Source of the DNA: Callaeas wilsoni
Taxonomy: Eukaryota > Chordata > Aves > Passeriformes > Callaeidae
DNA: 64,000 nucleotides
Assembly: GCA_013398955.1 (NCBI GenBank)
Contig: VWPU01009690.1
Span: forward strand, 1 to 64,000
Reading direction: 5' to 3'
Part shown: positions 1 to 12,030 of the stretch, piece by piece
Layout: each line of letters begins with the position of its first letter
How positions within the stretch are numbered: the first letter of the stretch is position 1
Notes under the pieces: generated by a model
The model's input: the letters and a program-made list of their open reading frames with translations, nothing else
The model's database searches: none
What the model was told of the DNA's origin: nothing
Program-made: the position numbers and the translations under genes

Positions 1-300
1 GGGGCGGCGGGGCGGCGGCCGGGCCCCGGCAAACTTCCCTGGGCCGGCGGCCTGCGTCGAGCTCCCGGTGCTCAACTTCGTGTGCGGCCTCGCGGCCAGG
101 GGGTTAAACCGACCTGGGGGTTGTACCAGACCTGCCGGTCCGCCAGGGGTGTCCCAGAGTGACAGTGTGGCAGAGCGATATTTTATTATCAGTCATCTCC
201 GTGTATGGCAAATCTCAAATTTTCTTCCTGAAGAATGGTCACGTTCCCCGGTCAGTGACACCACATGTTGCTTGGCGCAGTCGGTGGCGTAACGTAGGGC
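1..300. promoter_or_regulatory. Edge of a CpG island (probable promoter or first exon, cut by window start)
   Basis: The first ~110 bases are extremely G+C- and CpG-rich, with many CGGCGG-type runs, and composition falls quickly toward the AT-rich background by about 300. In birds such patches usually mark promoters or first exons of broadly expressed genes. The island is cut by the window edge, so its direction and gene cannot be decided here. The frame starting at base 2 is open through the CpG-rich part, but no ATG start is visible in it and no convincing splice donor follows. A GTGAGA donor-like site lies near 397. The CpG-island call is direct; the promoter role is inferred. Confidence 0.6.
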
Positions 301-559
301 TAAAACACGGTCCATCCCGACTCTTCTTACGTTGTCCTGTCCAGTCCTCTGCAGAGAAGGAACAGCACGTAGGACTTAGGTGGAAACAGTAGGATTTAGG
401 TGAGAAGTGCTTTGAAAAACCTCATCGTGAGCTTCTAGGCGTATCTTTGGAAGCCTGGAAGATACGCCCCTGTGACACAGATCATGCCGTGTAAAATGGG
501 GGTAAAGTGTTAGTATAAACGCAGTAAGTGCTAGTCCGGCGTTATGGTGGCGGAAGCCC

Positions 560-694
560 ATGAAAATTGATGCTGAAAAAGTTGGCTTTCCTGGCGGAAT
601 GAAGCTCCTGGGTGCGCTGTTGGCCGGAGTGGTGCTTCTTGTCCTGAGTTCCATACTGACTGACTGCAACCCCATCAAGCTGTGTAGCACCTGA
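560..694 (+). other. Small ORF (44 codons) with a signal-peptide-like hydrophobic core, unrecognised
   Basis: An ATG at 560 opens a 44-residue frame ending at TGA 692-694. A second in-frame ATG at 599 has G at -3 and begins a 31-residue version. From the second ATG the peptide reads MKLLGALLAGVVLLVLSS, a basic residue followed by about 15 hydrophobic ones, like a signal peptide or single membrane segment. It then has two cysteines before the stop. An AATAAA lies at 869-874, about 175 bases after the stop. I do not recognise the product. It could be a small secreted or membrane peptide, a terminal exon, or a chance ORF next to the CpG island. Only conservation or transcript data could decide. 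Confidence 0.2.
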
Positions 695-716
695 TTCTGA
701 AGTCAGCTTTGTTGGC

Positions 717-754
717 ACCTGCGAAGTTCATTGCAACCTGCGAAGTTCATTGCA
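717..754. repeat. Perfect 19-bp tandem duplication
   Basis: The 19-base unit beginning ACCTGCGAAG occurs twice head to tail (717-735 and 736-754) with no mismatch. An exact copy implies a recent slippage event. It lies just downstream of the small ORF and contains one CpG per unit. Confidence 0.9.
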
Positions 755-1540
755 GGTCATTACTCCTTTTCTGCAGAGGAAAACGATTTGGGTGTTTTCT
801 ATCATATAATCGTGTTTTATCATCCTCTGGAAGCTAGTGCTGCCAGCATGAAGGCTGACAAAAGTGAAAATAAACTTTGTTCTCCACAAGTCCTATAAAT
901 TGCTGTCTTCTTTTGATGCTGCCAGTTACACCATGAAAAATGGTCACCCAAATAATCTCACACTTAAAAGAACACTAATGCTTTCCAAATAGTATCTTTC
1001 AAAATACCAAGTAACTTTGTAAAATAATTACTTTGTATGAAAAGGTAAAAACATGAAATGTGGCACAAATGATTACTTTTTATCCTGTCAGAAAGAACTA
1101 ACTATTCCATAAAAGACTAGCTTTTCAACAAGCAACAGTGTCTTCAAAGTACAACAAAAATCAAAATCCGGGTAAAATGCTACTTGGTCTTTATTGCAAT
1201 AAATGTTGTTAAAGAAAACAAAAATCATCACCTTTGCCCCCTTGACTGAAGCGGCTTCAAGGCTGTATTTGCTTTGAAATGGCAACACTAAATAGATATT
1301 TTAGGTTTTACTGTTATGTCCCAGCAGTTCTTATGAGTAACTTAGCTGTTTTAGTGCTCTTCATGCTGTGATCCTTGCACGATATTGAAGAGGTGTGCAA
1401 TAAACCCATGTATTTTATATTTTTCACATGGTATCACAACATGGGTGTGAGGTTTGAGGACTACATTCAGCTTTGCTTTTTTTTTAGAGTCATAAGCAGG
1501 TTGTGTAGCTCTTCCTTCAGTTCAGTCAGTGTCACAGTAC

Positions 1541-1580
1541 ACATTAGAAATAAATGCATCACATTAGGAATAAATGCATT
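1541..1580. repeat. 20-bp tandem duplication (18/20 identical)
   Basis: Units 1541-1560 and 1561-1580 both read ACATTAGRAATAAATGCATY and differ at two positions. The duplicated unit contains AATAAA, so the locus carries two such hexamers. This is most simply replication slippage. Confidence 0.85.
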
Positions 1581-3616
1581 TCTTTTTATAGAAATACTAA
1601 AACAAGATTTCATTATTTATAAGACTGTTTTGTAGTGATGATAAAGAAAAAAGAAGATAAGAAATTAACCTAAATTCATGAAGAAGCATTAAAACACTGT
1701 ATATTTCTGCCGCTGTATTGCATATCAGCATTTGTTATCAGTAGCATAAATTTTGTATTTAAGATGGTAGTATATAAATACACATACATTAACCTATATA
1801 TATGGTTTGTTAATACTCCTTTAACATTCCTTCTAAGAGCAGATAACACAACAAGAAGCTTAATTGATGTGTTACAAACGACTCATGAAGGTAGATTTTT
1901 TTTTCCCAAGCTCAAAAAAATTCAAACACAGCATTCTACACTGGGGTTCTATTTCTGCCAAGGTTGCAGCAGTACGTTACTCCATGGTTCGTACAGCACT
2001 GAACTGGAAATACATTTACACACTTTATAAACTTTGACATGTTTCCTGTAAAACACTGAACAATCTCTAAGACAGTCCTTAAACTAGGTTTGGAAGATAG
2101 AAATATTGGTGGGGGGTTTTTTGTTTGTTTACTGGGGGTTTTGAGGTCAAAGGAAGAATTTTTAATTTGGAAATAAATATCATGTATTCCCTCAGAGGTT
2201 TTCAAAAAAAGATACATCTTTCTCTTGTCATTCCAGATTAACTGTTTAGATCCTATTCTTCCTGCTCATGTACCTGTTTTTGGTCTTCTCACGGAGGCTG
2301 CGCACCAGCAGTGAAAATCTTACGTGAAGTGCAGGCTACGAGTGCGAGTTTAAATCTCAAAATAATGTAGCAAAGGAGGAAGCAAAATGAGTCAGCTTGC
2401 CTGCTGTTTGTCTGAATACTTACCTGTGACCATACTCTTGAGTAACTTCTACCATAGCTCTTCAAAAGGCCAGCCATAGGCCTTCACGTCTCAGGCTCAT
2501 GAATCTCATATATTAAATAGCACTCTGTTCATAGTGGGGAGTGTTATTTTCCTTTCATCTGTTCTGCCTTGTGTTGTTGCTTGCATTCCTGATGAATAGC
2601 ATCCCACAAAGCTCTTTAACACAGTAGGATATTCCATTAACAACTGGAACCAGTGGCCATTGGGTCAGTACACAGCAAAATCAGGAAGGTGAACCGGAGC
2701 AGGAGAGGTGTTTCAGAAAGGTTGCTCTATAGTTTCTTCCTTTTTTTCTTCATACATTATGATAGCCCTATTTTACAATTATTTATGATTAACGTATGGC
2801 AAGCTGTTGGCTGAAATCTAACAGATGATTTGTCACAAAACTGCATTAATACATATTTTAGGCATTGGCTTAAGAAATTATTATGAGGAATGTTCCTGAG
2901 TTGCTGTACTGATATTTGAAAATTCTCGTTTTTAGACCACAGACACTTTGAGCTCTTATTTTTAAAGTTAACAAAACACTACTAGACAAGTAAACGTGTT
3001 ATCTATATGCAAAAATTTATTCTGCTAATTCAGTTTGCGTACTCATCTTTTAAGTGCTGATTTAGTACCTCACTAGACACTGTCAGTAGTTGTCGTTATT
3101 TTGTAAACGTTTTTGATTCATATACATCTTTTTACTTATGAAACTTCAGTAGTTAGAGACAAAGGTATGGAGAGAAAAGTGATTTTCAGTACAGCTCTTT
3201 ATGATCATTTTTGCCACATCTGCAATTTTTTTCCCTGCTGTCTGAAGGAGATGAGGCATTATACACTTGTATAAAGCCTCATCCACCTGGTACACAAACA
3301 ACTTCTGTATGTGCCAGGATATTTCAAGTCCATTTTAAGCATCCAGGTCTCTTATCCTACAGGTCTGAAGCTCTGTTCTAATTTTTCCTCTCTGGAAATA
3401 GATGTTAGAAAGATGAGAGAGATGGGCAGGCTGGTTCTCACACTTGTCCCAGCCTATTAATTGGTGTGACTGAACCACAGACCCAAACTGTATGTCTACC
3501 GTAGACCCAAAATAGCATGGTGGTGGAATAAGGTGATGTAGCACATTAACTCAAAGCAAATTAGGCTTAATTGTTTCTGCTTGTCAGGGAAGAACTTGTT
3601 GTACAAGCCCTTTGGA

Positions 3617-3665
3617 GGTTTTTTTTTGGGTTGGGTTTTGGGGACTCCTTGGGGTTTTTTTTTAA
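3617..3665. repeat. G/T-rich low-complexity patch
   Basis: Runs of T and G dominate (GGGTTGGGTTTTGGGG type). The open frames across it on both strands are by-products of the low complexity. Confidence 0.7.
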
Positions 3666-6600
3666 GTGGAAAGAGCAAGAGGCCAGTAATTAATCATACA
3701 GCACATGGAAATCTCCAGAGGCTTGGAGATGATGAAGCAGGATTAGCTTTGTCGAAGTGCACTAGAGTGTGTGCCACAAACTGAAAATAAACAGCAGCTT
3801 ATGTAGGTAAAGCTGTAAATAAGATTTGTAGATAGGGGATGCAGCTTTGTCTTTTATTTCTGTACAATTTCGAGTATCTCAGATGGTGTGAGAACTCTGC
3901 TAACTATTCAGAAAGAAAATACTTAGAATACAGAACACAGTGTGGTGGTATTGTTCTTGAAAATCGTGCACACATATATATATATACAAATATAAAATGT
4001 ATGTATGCACACAGGTGCATGAGGTCTATTTCAGGATTTGTTGTCAGTTTGAATACAGTGCAGTAGATGGAGTTTTTTGTTCTTTTTTTTTTTCTTCTGG
4101 ATTCAAAATGTAGAAGGTACCACTACATTTTAAGGACAGCAGCGGAAAGCTAAGTCTAGAATGTCAGAAATATTCTCTAATTTCAGCAGAGGAAAACGAA
4201 ATGCAGTAGAGGAAAACTAATAGCTAAATGACAGCTTGTTAGTTCACATCTTTTGCAAAAATAAACCAAAAATTAGACCTCATACCTTACTTAGTGCGTG
4301 TGATTATTTAATGGTTCCTCAACATCCACTAGGGAGACTAAAGGCACTGTTTTGTACCCATAGGTCAGAGATAACTGTCTGTATAACACTACTTTATCTA
4401 AATCTTGATACAGTTCTTGATGTAAATACTGATAAGTAGCAAAATTCACATACTTTAAAACTCAGGAACAAGAGGAAGATACTAATACCATAACTGATTC
4501 AGATATGTAAGATTTGATAATCTTGTACTTGAACACTGACTTCTAGTTTCTACGGAGACACTCATTGCTGGTTAATTTACATAGCTTGTTTTATATAAAA
4601 AGTATCCAGAAATGCTTCCTAGAAAACTGAGGATCTCACAAACTAACAACAACTAGTCAAAGTGAAGTCTCATTATCTGAATGTTCACTCCTGCAAAACA
4701 TCAAGGATATTCCGTACACATCTTATATGGCAGTGTTGTACTGTCAGAGCACTGAAAAGGGGGTAGAGGGAGGAAAATTAAAAGTCTTCGTTTATTTCCC
4801 AACCTTGAAACTTTTGCTTCTTGAATATAGGGGTGTTTTGGGAGAAGCTGCTCAGTCATCTGAGGGGGAGAGTGTTTCTCTGTTCCTCTCATGTTGTCTC
4901 CTTTCTACTGGTAAATCAAGGGGCATAGCCGAGCACTGGGAGGCAAGAAAGGTATTGCCCCAGCAGAATGCTGCATTAAAAATCTTGCAAGATAGAACGT
5001 GAAAAGGGAAAATAAAAATATAAAATTCTTTTCAGTGTCTCTCTCCTTACAGTGCCCTACAGTTAATATTTGAATGTTATTATTGTTGTGGGCGCATAAA
5101 TATTTCAACAAGAGTATAGATTAATATCTATAGTACCAAAAGAAGGTACTTTTTTTTGCTAGAGAGGACCCTGTCATTCTCTGTCTTAGCTTTAAGTAAA
5201 CTTGAATGGCCAAGTTTAAACCTCTTCCATTGAATCTGTTCAATTCTGATCTGAATACAGATTCAAATAAAGTAATTTCTTCCTTCAACATAACTCCCAT
5301 TAACTTCAGATAATGTGTTTCCTAATTAAAAATATAGAAAAGTGTCTGTGACTAGTGGGTAAGTGTCCCCATTACAAAAAAATGGTGTCATATTTGATAA
5401 TTACATGTAAGTAAAGGACTTTATGGAAAATCAAATTATTCTCTCTTTTCTTAATGCAGTTGCTCCAGAGTAAGCTGCAAGTTTAGTAGCAGGTCAATCT
5501 AGATAAAACATCCTGAAGTATTTAGTATTATCTTGAGGTCCAAGTCCTACTAATTGATGACTTTTCATAAGCATTATATTCACCTTTTTTTCAGTTTTAA
5601 ATATAAAATATTTCAAATTCCATGAATTCTGGTATCAAGAGGAAACATTTTTACAATATGATTTTGACTGACCTGTGTAAACAGATAACTGAATTTTCAC
5701 TGGAACAGTAAAAATATTTTCCTTATAATCATTCTCTTTCTATTACCTTTCCATTGTTTCAGTTTACGCTTCCTTCCATCTCATTTATTATCCACTGAAA
5801 GCAAGCCTAGTGAACATTTACTGTTACAGAATGTAGTATAGAAACTATGCACTACCGCATCCTTTTATGGAAGACTGTGTATTTTGGGCAGAACAAGAGG
5901 TGTTAAAACCACATTATCCAAACAAATCTGCTCACCACACAACATTCTCTAATCATTTTCATTCTCAGCAATTCAATTAAAACAGAAATTAGGACCATGA
6001 GAAAAATCTATATTTTAGCCAAATAAGTTATTCATGAAAAAGGAATGGAAAGATTAAATCTGTTGTATTGAATCCAGATTATTAACAAGCTTGAATGTCA
6101 AGTCCCTTTTCTTTCAATGTTGAAAAGCACTTTACACATTAGACTAACCCTGTGAGGGAAATCACATATTAATTACAAGAGTTTTTTTCTCAACAACAGA
6201 AAAAAAGATTTTCAAAGTTCTGTTATAAAAATGACAACCCATTCATTATGAACTTGAGTAGACACCTTTTTTTAAGGCATATATGTTTCAATGACCTCTA
6301 TATATTTTTTTTTTAAATTAGACACAAGCTAGCACAAACATGAACTGGTGGTAATCAAACTGACAAACTAAGATTTTGCTGGTGTTTTCTCATTTGGTTC
6401 CTTCTCTGAGACAGCACAAAGGACACAACAAGGGCAATAAAATCCAACTCCAGTGTTTGTGGAATGATAGCAACATGTTTTGTATTTTTAATCTCAAGTA
6501 GATTCTGCATATTCGGGTTACAGGTATGCTTAGAAAAAAAGAAACAGAAGACTTCTTCAGACTTCATTTTACTTCCCTCCTCTTCATTTGTTTCTGTGAA

Positions 6601-7932
6601 ACCTGATTTTGCAACATACATGTTTCTTTGCTGCCAGTCAAGCTTTACATTCTCTTAAAACCACATACAGTATCTCTACAGAATCATCTACTTCTTTCAT
6701 CTTCTAATGCCTACCTTCTCTCTAGCAAGTGACTGTACTTTCTTCTCTTTAAATCTATCCTTTCTCAAATGTCAGCTTCCCCCGCATTCCAAGACCCTGG
6801 GCTACCTTTTCATTTGTTTCCTCTCTCATTCATTTCTCTTTTTTCAGATCTACCTTATTCTCTGTCCCTTAAATACCTCTGTCATGAGCCTTTTCTAGCT
6901 CCAAATCCTTCCACTTTTCATTCCAGAAGTACACTTGTGCTTATATATGTAATGGGGAACAGGAGAAGTACATAATATTTCCTAATCTGTTTTTTTTTGA
7001 TATCCCAGACAGGTCAGCACATTCTTGCTCAACACACTGAGAAGGAGGCTGTAGCAAAATAGTGTACAACAGTTATATATTGTTTTATTGCATCCAGTAT
7101 GTACACTCTTCCAGAGAATATGCTTCAGAAGCTAGAGGCACTGAGGCAGGGAGCAGTTCTGAACACAGGGTATCCCACTGAATATTTCTTCTTGATACAG
7201 TATTCATTACCTACGTGCTTGGTTGGTTATGCATTTCTCCACTTCTCCCTGCCTAGATCCAATTCATTTTGTTTCTACGAGGTGTAAAAGTGATCTCAGA
7301 AGGAGGTGACTTATAGCTAAAATTTGGAAGCTGCTTTTCTTGAAGATTTTGAGGATATGGAACATCAAAGGAAAGAAAAGGGTCACCGTCTTAATCTGTT
7401 TCTGACTAACAAATAGGTAAAAAATATCTCATATTGGGGGCCTTCAGGAACAGTAGTAGAAGGCATTAGCTGTCCTTTCAAGAACAGCAGTGATCTTGGG
7501 ATCAGAAAGATATTCATTCAAATGACAGTGATACGATTGTCCCATCTTTTGACATAATGAAGGAGGTAGAAATCCCAGGATTTGTCTAATTCCCTGTAAA
7601 TAACATCCCAAATCTCAGGGCATTTATAACAGTTTGCCCCTGCAGACTCTGTAGTAAGCAGCAGCTGGTTTTGTGGACTCAGTTGAGCAGAGACTATTTA
7701 AAAGGTGTAGCTTGAAAGAATACTGTGATCTTTTTTCTTTGCATGCTGATTCCCAAGGTGGCAAAATGCAGTGATAACAGTGATGATGGTTTCTTCCTGT
7801 AATTATACTTTCATCCCATTCAACAATGTACCGAGTACTATCAATATGATCTGAAACAATAAAGTTTGCTGCCAAGAGGTAAATCATTATCTCATTCCAT
7901 GACATAAATTGCCTTTCGTTTTACAGATGCAT

Positions 7933-7955
7933 ACACACACACACACAAACACAAA
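7933..7955. repeat. (AC)n microsatellite
   Basis: About seven AC dinucleotide repeats are followed by an interrupted AAC tail. It is a likely length-polymorphic marker. Confidence 0.85.
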
Positions 7956-8240
7956 GCAACCTTTCTAAAGAGGGTATAGAAAAGAACAGGATGAACTTGG
8001 GATGGGATGAAGTAGTTTCAGTTGGGACATTTTCTGTGTCACATATGGTTTTCTTAAAAGGGCTTGTACTTGTTTTCTGGACACAAGGAAGTGCTAGATT
8101 TATGAAATTATTTTGTGTATGATTTCACTAACAAGAAATCAGTGAAAGAAAATCAGAGCAAGAATTATTGGTTCACTTGATAAGTCCTCAAGCAACAGAC
8201 AGAAAGAACAGCAAGACTGTATTTAGAAACATATTAATGA

Positions 8241-8265
8241 AGAAAAAAAAAAAGAAAAAGAAAAA
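8241..8265. repeat. A-rich run
   Basis: An A-run interrupted by single G bases. No retroposed gene body is seen next to it. Confidence 0.7.
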
Positions 8266-8449
8266 TGTTCGTAGATATTCTACTGGCTCATCAGCCCAGT
8301 GTCAGTTGCTAAGGCGTATAAACGCCACTGTAGTTGGTCCTTTGTTCAGTGCTACCATGATGCTGTTCATCAAAGCCTAACAAATATTTTAGCCTCTTTA
8401 TTTTGCTGTTACTAAGCAGAAAAAAGAAGACATGCCTTCAGCAGAAGGA

Positions 8450-8785
8450 GACAGAATCCCAGGATCAACTAGATTGGAAAAGACCTTTGATAACATCGAG
8501 TCCAGCCTATGACCTAACGCCACCTTGTCAACTAAACCATGGCACCAAGTGCTACATCCAGTCTTTTCTTAAACATCTCCGTGGATGGTGACTCCACTAC
8601 CTCCCTGGGCAGCCCATTCCAATGCCCAATCACCCTCTGTGTGAAGAACTTCTTTCTAATGTCCAACCTAAACCTCACCTGGAACAGCTTAAGACTGTGT
8701 CCTCTTGTCGTGTTGCTAGGAGAGGAGACTGACCCCCTCCTGGCTACAACCTCCTTTCAGGTAGTTGTAGAGGTTGGTGAGGTCG
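8450..8785 (-). mobile_element. CR1 LINE fragment (3' part), reverse strand
   Basis: The left end begins with a complement of the CR1 tail (CAGAATCCCAGGATCA) followed by the typical TTGGAAAAGACCTTTGATAA block. The body runs through the usual antisense CR1 landmarks, such as the segment around CCACTACCTCCCTGGGCAG (about 8595) and the AGGTTGGTGAGGTC segment near 8770-8785, where similarity stops. It is therefore a 5'-truncated insertion keeping the 3' end and the last part of ORF2. On the reverse strand the C-terminal ORF2 frame is broken. The antisense ORFs seen here are not genes. Confidence 0.9.
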
Positions 8786-8995
8786 TAAGGCGATAAAACA
8801 TGCCTCCTACTCCCGTAGGCCTAGGTGATGTGAAGCCCATGGATATAGCAACCTGCAATGACTGAGATATGTTTATAGCTGATAATTTCATTTCAAAGAA
8901 GAATAAAGCAAAAGGAAGAATTCTGAACATAACAGGAAGTTTCAAAGACTGTTTTCAATTACTAGAATCATATGATGTAGTAAGCCACCAAGTGA

Positions 8996-9795
8996 GTCAT
9001 AGAATTATAGTATCATAGAATACGCTGAGTTGGAAGGGACGCATCAGGATCACTTAGTCCACCTCCTGGCCCTGCACAGCACCGTCCCCAAGAGTCACGT
9101 GTGCCCAAGAGCATTGTGCAAATGCTGCTTGAACTCTGTCAGGCTGGTGCTGGGACTCCTTCCCTGGGGAGCTGTTTCCAGTGCCCAACCACCCTCTGAG
9201 TGAAAAACCTTTTTCTATTATCTGACCTAAATGTCCTCTGACTCATCTTCAGGCCGTTTCGTTGAGTCCTGTCATTGGTCACAAGAGTGAAGAGATCAGT
9301 GTCTTCCTCTCCACTTCTCAACAAGGATGCTGAAGACCTCAAACAGGTCTCCCCTCAGTCTCCTCCAGGCTGAATAGACCTCAAGGGACCTCAGCCACTC
9401 CTCATACAGCTTCCCCTCCAGACCCTTCACCATCCTTGTGGCCCTTGTTTAGATGCTCTCTAATAGTTTAATGTCTTTTCATATTGTGGTGCCCCAAAAC
9501 TGCCCGCAGCACTTGAGGTGAGGCTGCCCTAGTGCAGAGCAGAGGAGGAAAATCCCCTTGCCTGGATGGCGATGTTGTGCCTGATGAACCCCAGGACATG
9601 GTTGCCCTGCCAGCTGCCAGGACACTGCTGATTCAGATTCAGATTCAGATTCACTTTGCCGCAGACCACCATCCCCAGGTCACTTTTTGCAGTGCTGCTC
9701 TCCAGCCTCTCATTCTCCAGTATATTCACTCAACTAAGGTTGCCCCATGCAAGGTGCAGAATCTATCACTTACCCCTGTTAAATTTGTATATGAC
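8996..9795 (-). mobile_element. CR1 LINE fragment, reverse strand, second subfamily
   Basis: The element starts with complements of the CR1 tail (ATAGAATTATAGTATCATAGAATAC as a run of related repeats) and continues about 800 bases through C-terminal ORF2. Reverse-strand residues near 9139-9342 show the ORF2 end pattern (basic stretch, then [16 protein letters not shown]). It is clearly a different subfamily from the copy at 8450-8785, with little direct identity. The inner end near 9795 is approximate. A four-copy GATTCA expansion interrupts it at 9630-9653. Confidence 0.9.
9630..9653. repeat. (GATTCA)4 hexamer repeat inside CR1
   Basis: Four perfect hexamer copies lie in the CR1 body, so the expansion probably arose after insertion. 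Confidence 0.9.
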
Positions 9796-11931
9796 CCTGC
9801 TAAATATTTATGAGACATGTTTCACAAAACAAAGTTGCCTGTCTTGTGAGAATGGCCTACATTTCTGCTTTAATCCTGCATTTAGTTTGTCTTAAACTTT
9901 TGTCTGTGCTTACTTTACCTAATGATTCAGATTGGCCTACGTTAATGATCTGCGCTTTTAATTATTTAGTATTTTCCTAACCAGAAGAAGCAGCATCTGA
10001 AGAAATTTACTTTCAAAGTATCTGAAAGACAAAAAGCTTCCACCAGTGTGGAGAAAGGACTTCCCAGAGCTGGCATTTACTTTCTTTCACACCATGTTAT
10101 TTTGAGCTTGTCCATCCCTACAGACATGGAAAGTTACCCAGCACTGTGAGCAGTGATGCTAATTGTAGGTCTACGCATAAAAAGCAATAGGACATATAGC
10201 CGTTTCTAGTCCTTTAGTAAATGAGGCACAAGAAGAAAGTACATTGTGTCTTGTGGGGATCAAAATGTATTTCCCCAGTGAGGTTTTGGAGGGCTGTATA
10301 TTGTAACCTGTGCACTTTGTATATTATTTCATTCTAGTATTCAAAACTGAAGAAAACAGAAGTGAAGAGGGTTCAGAGAAGTCAAAATGAAAATTTTTTT
10401 TACTCACTTGTGCATAGACAGTGGAAATACATAGTTTAAATATGTAGCTGATAGTGCACTTTTTTACCTCCCACTGCATTTTTGGTATCATATATGATAC
10501 TGTAAATCCATACAATATGTACCAAATAGGTTATATAGACAAAGACTGATGCCAGTGCCTACGCACAGCTTAATTGTGAGCATACTCTTATATTCATACT
10601 ATACTAAATGAGGTGAGTCATCTATTTAAAGTAATGTATTTGGATAAGTGTTTGCAGAAACAGAGACATGTGAAGTGTAGTTATATTTCCCTCTAAAGGC
10701 TGAATTAGTCTGCTGAAACTTTTAAAAGGGCCTGTGAAAAGTATATTTTTATAAGAATTGAATTTATTCCAAAGATATCCAAAATACTGTCACCAAATGA
10801 AAAACATCTAAAGAAACACTAGGAGATGACATTCCCTGAGCTAACAGCTAAAACCTTAGCAATTTCCATCTCCTCATTACTTACATAGTATCCACTCCCC
10901 TTTCCTCTGTATAAATTGCTTTCTTCTAGTTATGATACAGCAGTGTGATTCAACTCTCCCCACAAAACCACAGTGGAAATCTGAGTGCTCTGAGAAATTC
11001 ATGGAGTCTGGCTAGTCAACATAACTGGGACTACATTCAGAAAATTCCTAGTGCATTTAAAGGTGAAAAAAAAGGTTAAATTTTTGAAAAGGAAAACCTT
11101 TAAGTAGGGGACTGGTTTTGCATTTGCAAATCCTATTTTTTTTAATCTCCCTTTGCAGTGAATGTTCAATGATAGTAATAGAACTGCAGTATCTTCTCAA
11201 GAATTTGGAGCTTTGTCAGTTGTTCTGGTTAAAGATTTCATTATTTGCTATTGACACAACACACAGGTATGAAGCATTCACTGGTTTATCTTTCTAAGTT
11301 AATAAATGCTATCTATTTAAATGGAGGAAAATCACTTGCAAAGATAACTTGGTACATTGTATGCTGCTTATTGATTGGAAAAAAAAAAATTACAGCAATG
11401 GCAAATGGATAAATAGCTGTTCTTTCCCAGAGGTTAATATCAAAATAAAATGTGTATAACTACCATCGTAACACAGTTGAGTTCAAAACTATGTTTCTGA
11501 AAATATGTTTTCTGGATATATATAAAAGTTATTGGTAATTACCAGCGTCAAGAGAAAAATGAATAATGCAAATTTTGTCTGTTTCAGAGATCAAGCATGA
11601 TTAACATAAGTAAATTCATTCGTGCTATAGATAGCTCATTAGAATATCTTTAGAAACTCCTAATCTCCAACCAACAAGGTAGTCCAGGACTCTGTTTTCA
11701 TACTTCACTACAAAATTTGAAAGAACACAGCTCTTAGCCTAATTCTGTATGAAAATTTCTTTGTGACCACTGTGACTTATCCTATGTATTTTGTTGGATC
11801 AGATTACACACATAAAATGTGGTAATATTATATCTTCGTGTATACTTTTTTACACTTTATGATATAATCATCCAATTTATGAACTGAAGAGTTAAATTGC
11901 TTATTTATTACTTAACAATAATGAAATTCAT
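9796..11931. other. Unique AT-rich DNA, no gene seen
   Basis: No transposon, exon or RNA gene is recognised. A GAG|GTGAGT donor-like site lies on the forward strand at 10611, without an exon-like segment upstream. Confidence 0.55.
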
Positions 11932-12030
11932 TGAATCATAGAATCATTAAGTTTGGAAAAGTGAAGTCATCAAGTCCTCACCAAGATCATCAAGTCCAAC
12001 TGAATTCCACCATGCACACTAAACCATATA
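11932..12030 (-). mobile_element. Short CR1 3'-end fragment, reverse strand
   Basis: About 100 bases match the antisense CR1 3' end: GAATCATAGAATCATTAAG, TTTGGAAAAG, then ATCATCAAGTCCAAC and the ACTAAACCAT landmark. A near-duplicate of the ATCAAGTCC segment inside it suggests local slippage. This is a severely 5'-truncated copy. Confidence 0.85.

Larger units (their letters stand above)
755..8449. other. Gene-poor AT-rich unique DNA
   Basis: I see no gene or recognisable transposon. The stretch holds a 20-bp tandem duplication (1541-1580), a G/T-rich patch (3617-3665), a TA/CA-rich microsatellite (about 3969-3990), a T-run at 4082-4093, a CA repeat (7933-7955) and an A-rich run (8241-8265). 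All ORFs are short and of the size expected by chance. On the reverse strand an exact splice-donor match (CAG|GTAAGT) ends a possible exon at 2424. Confidence 0.6.
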
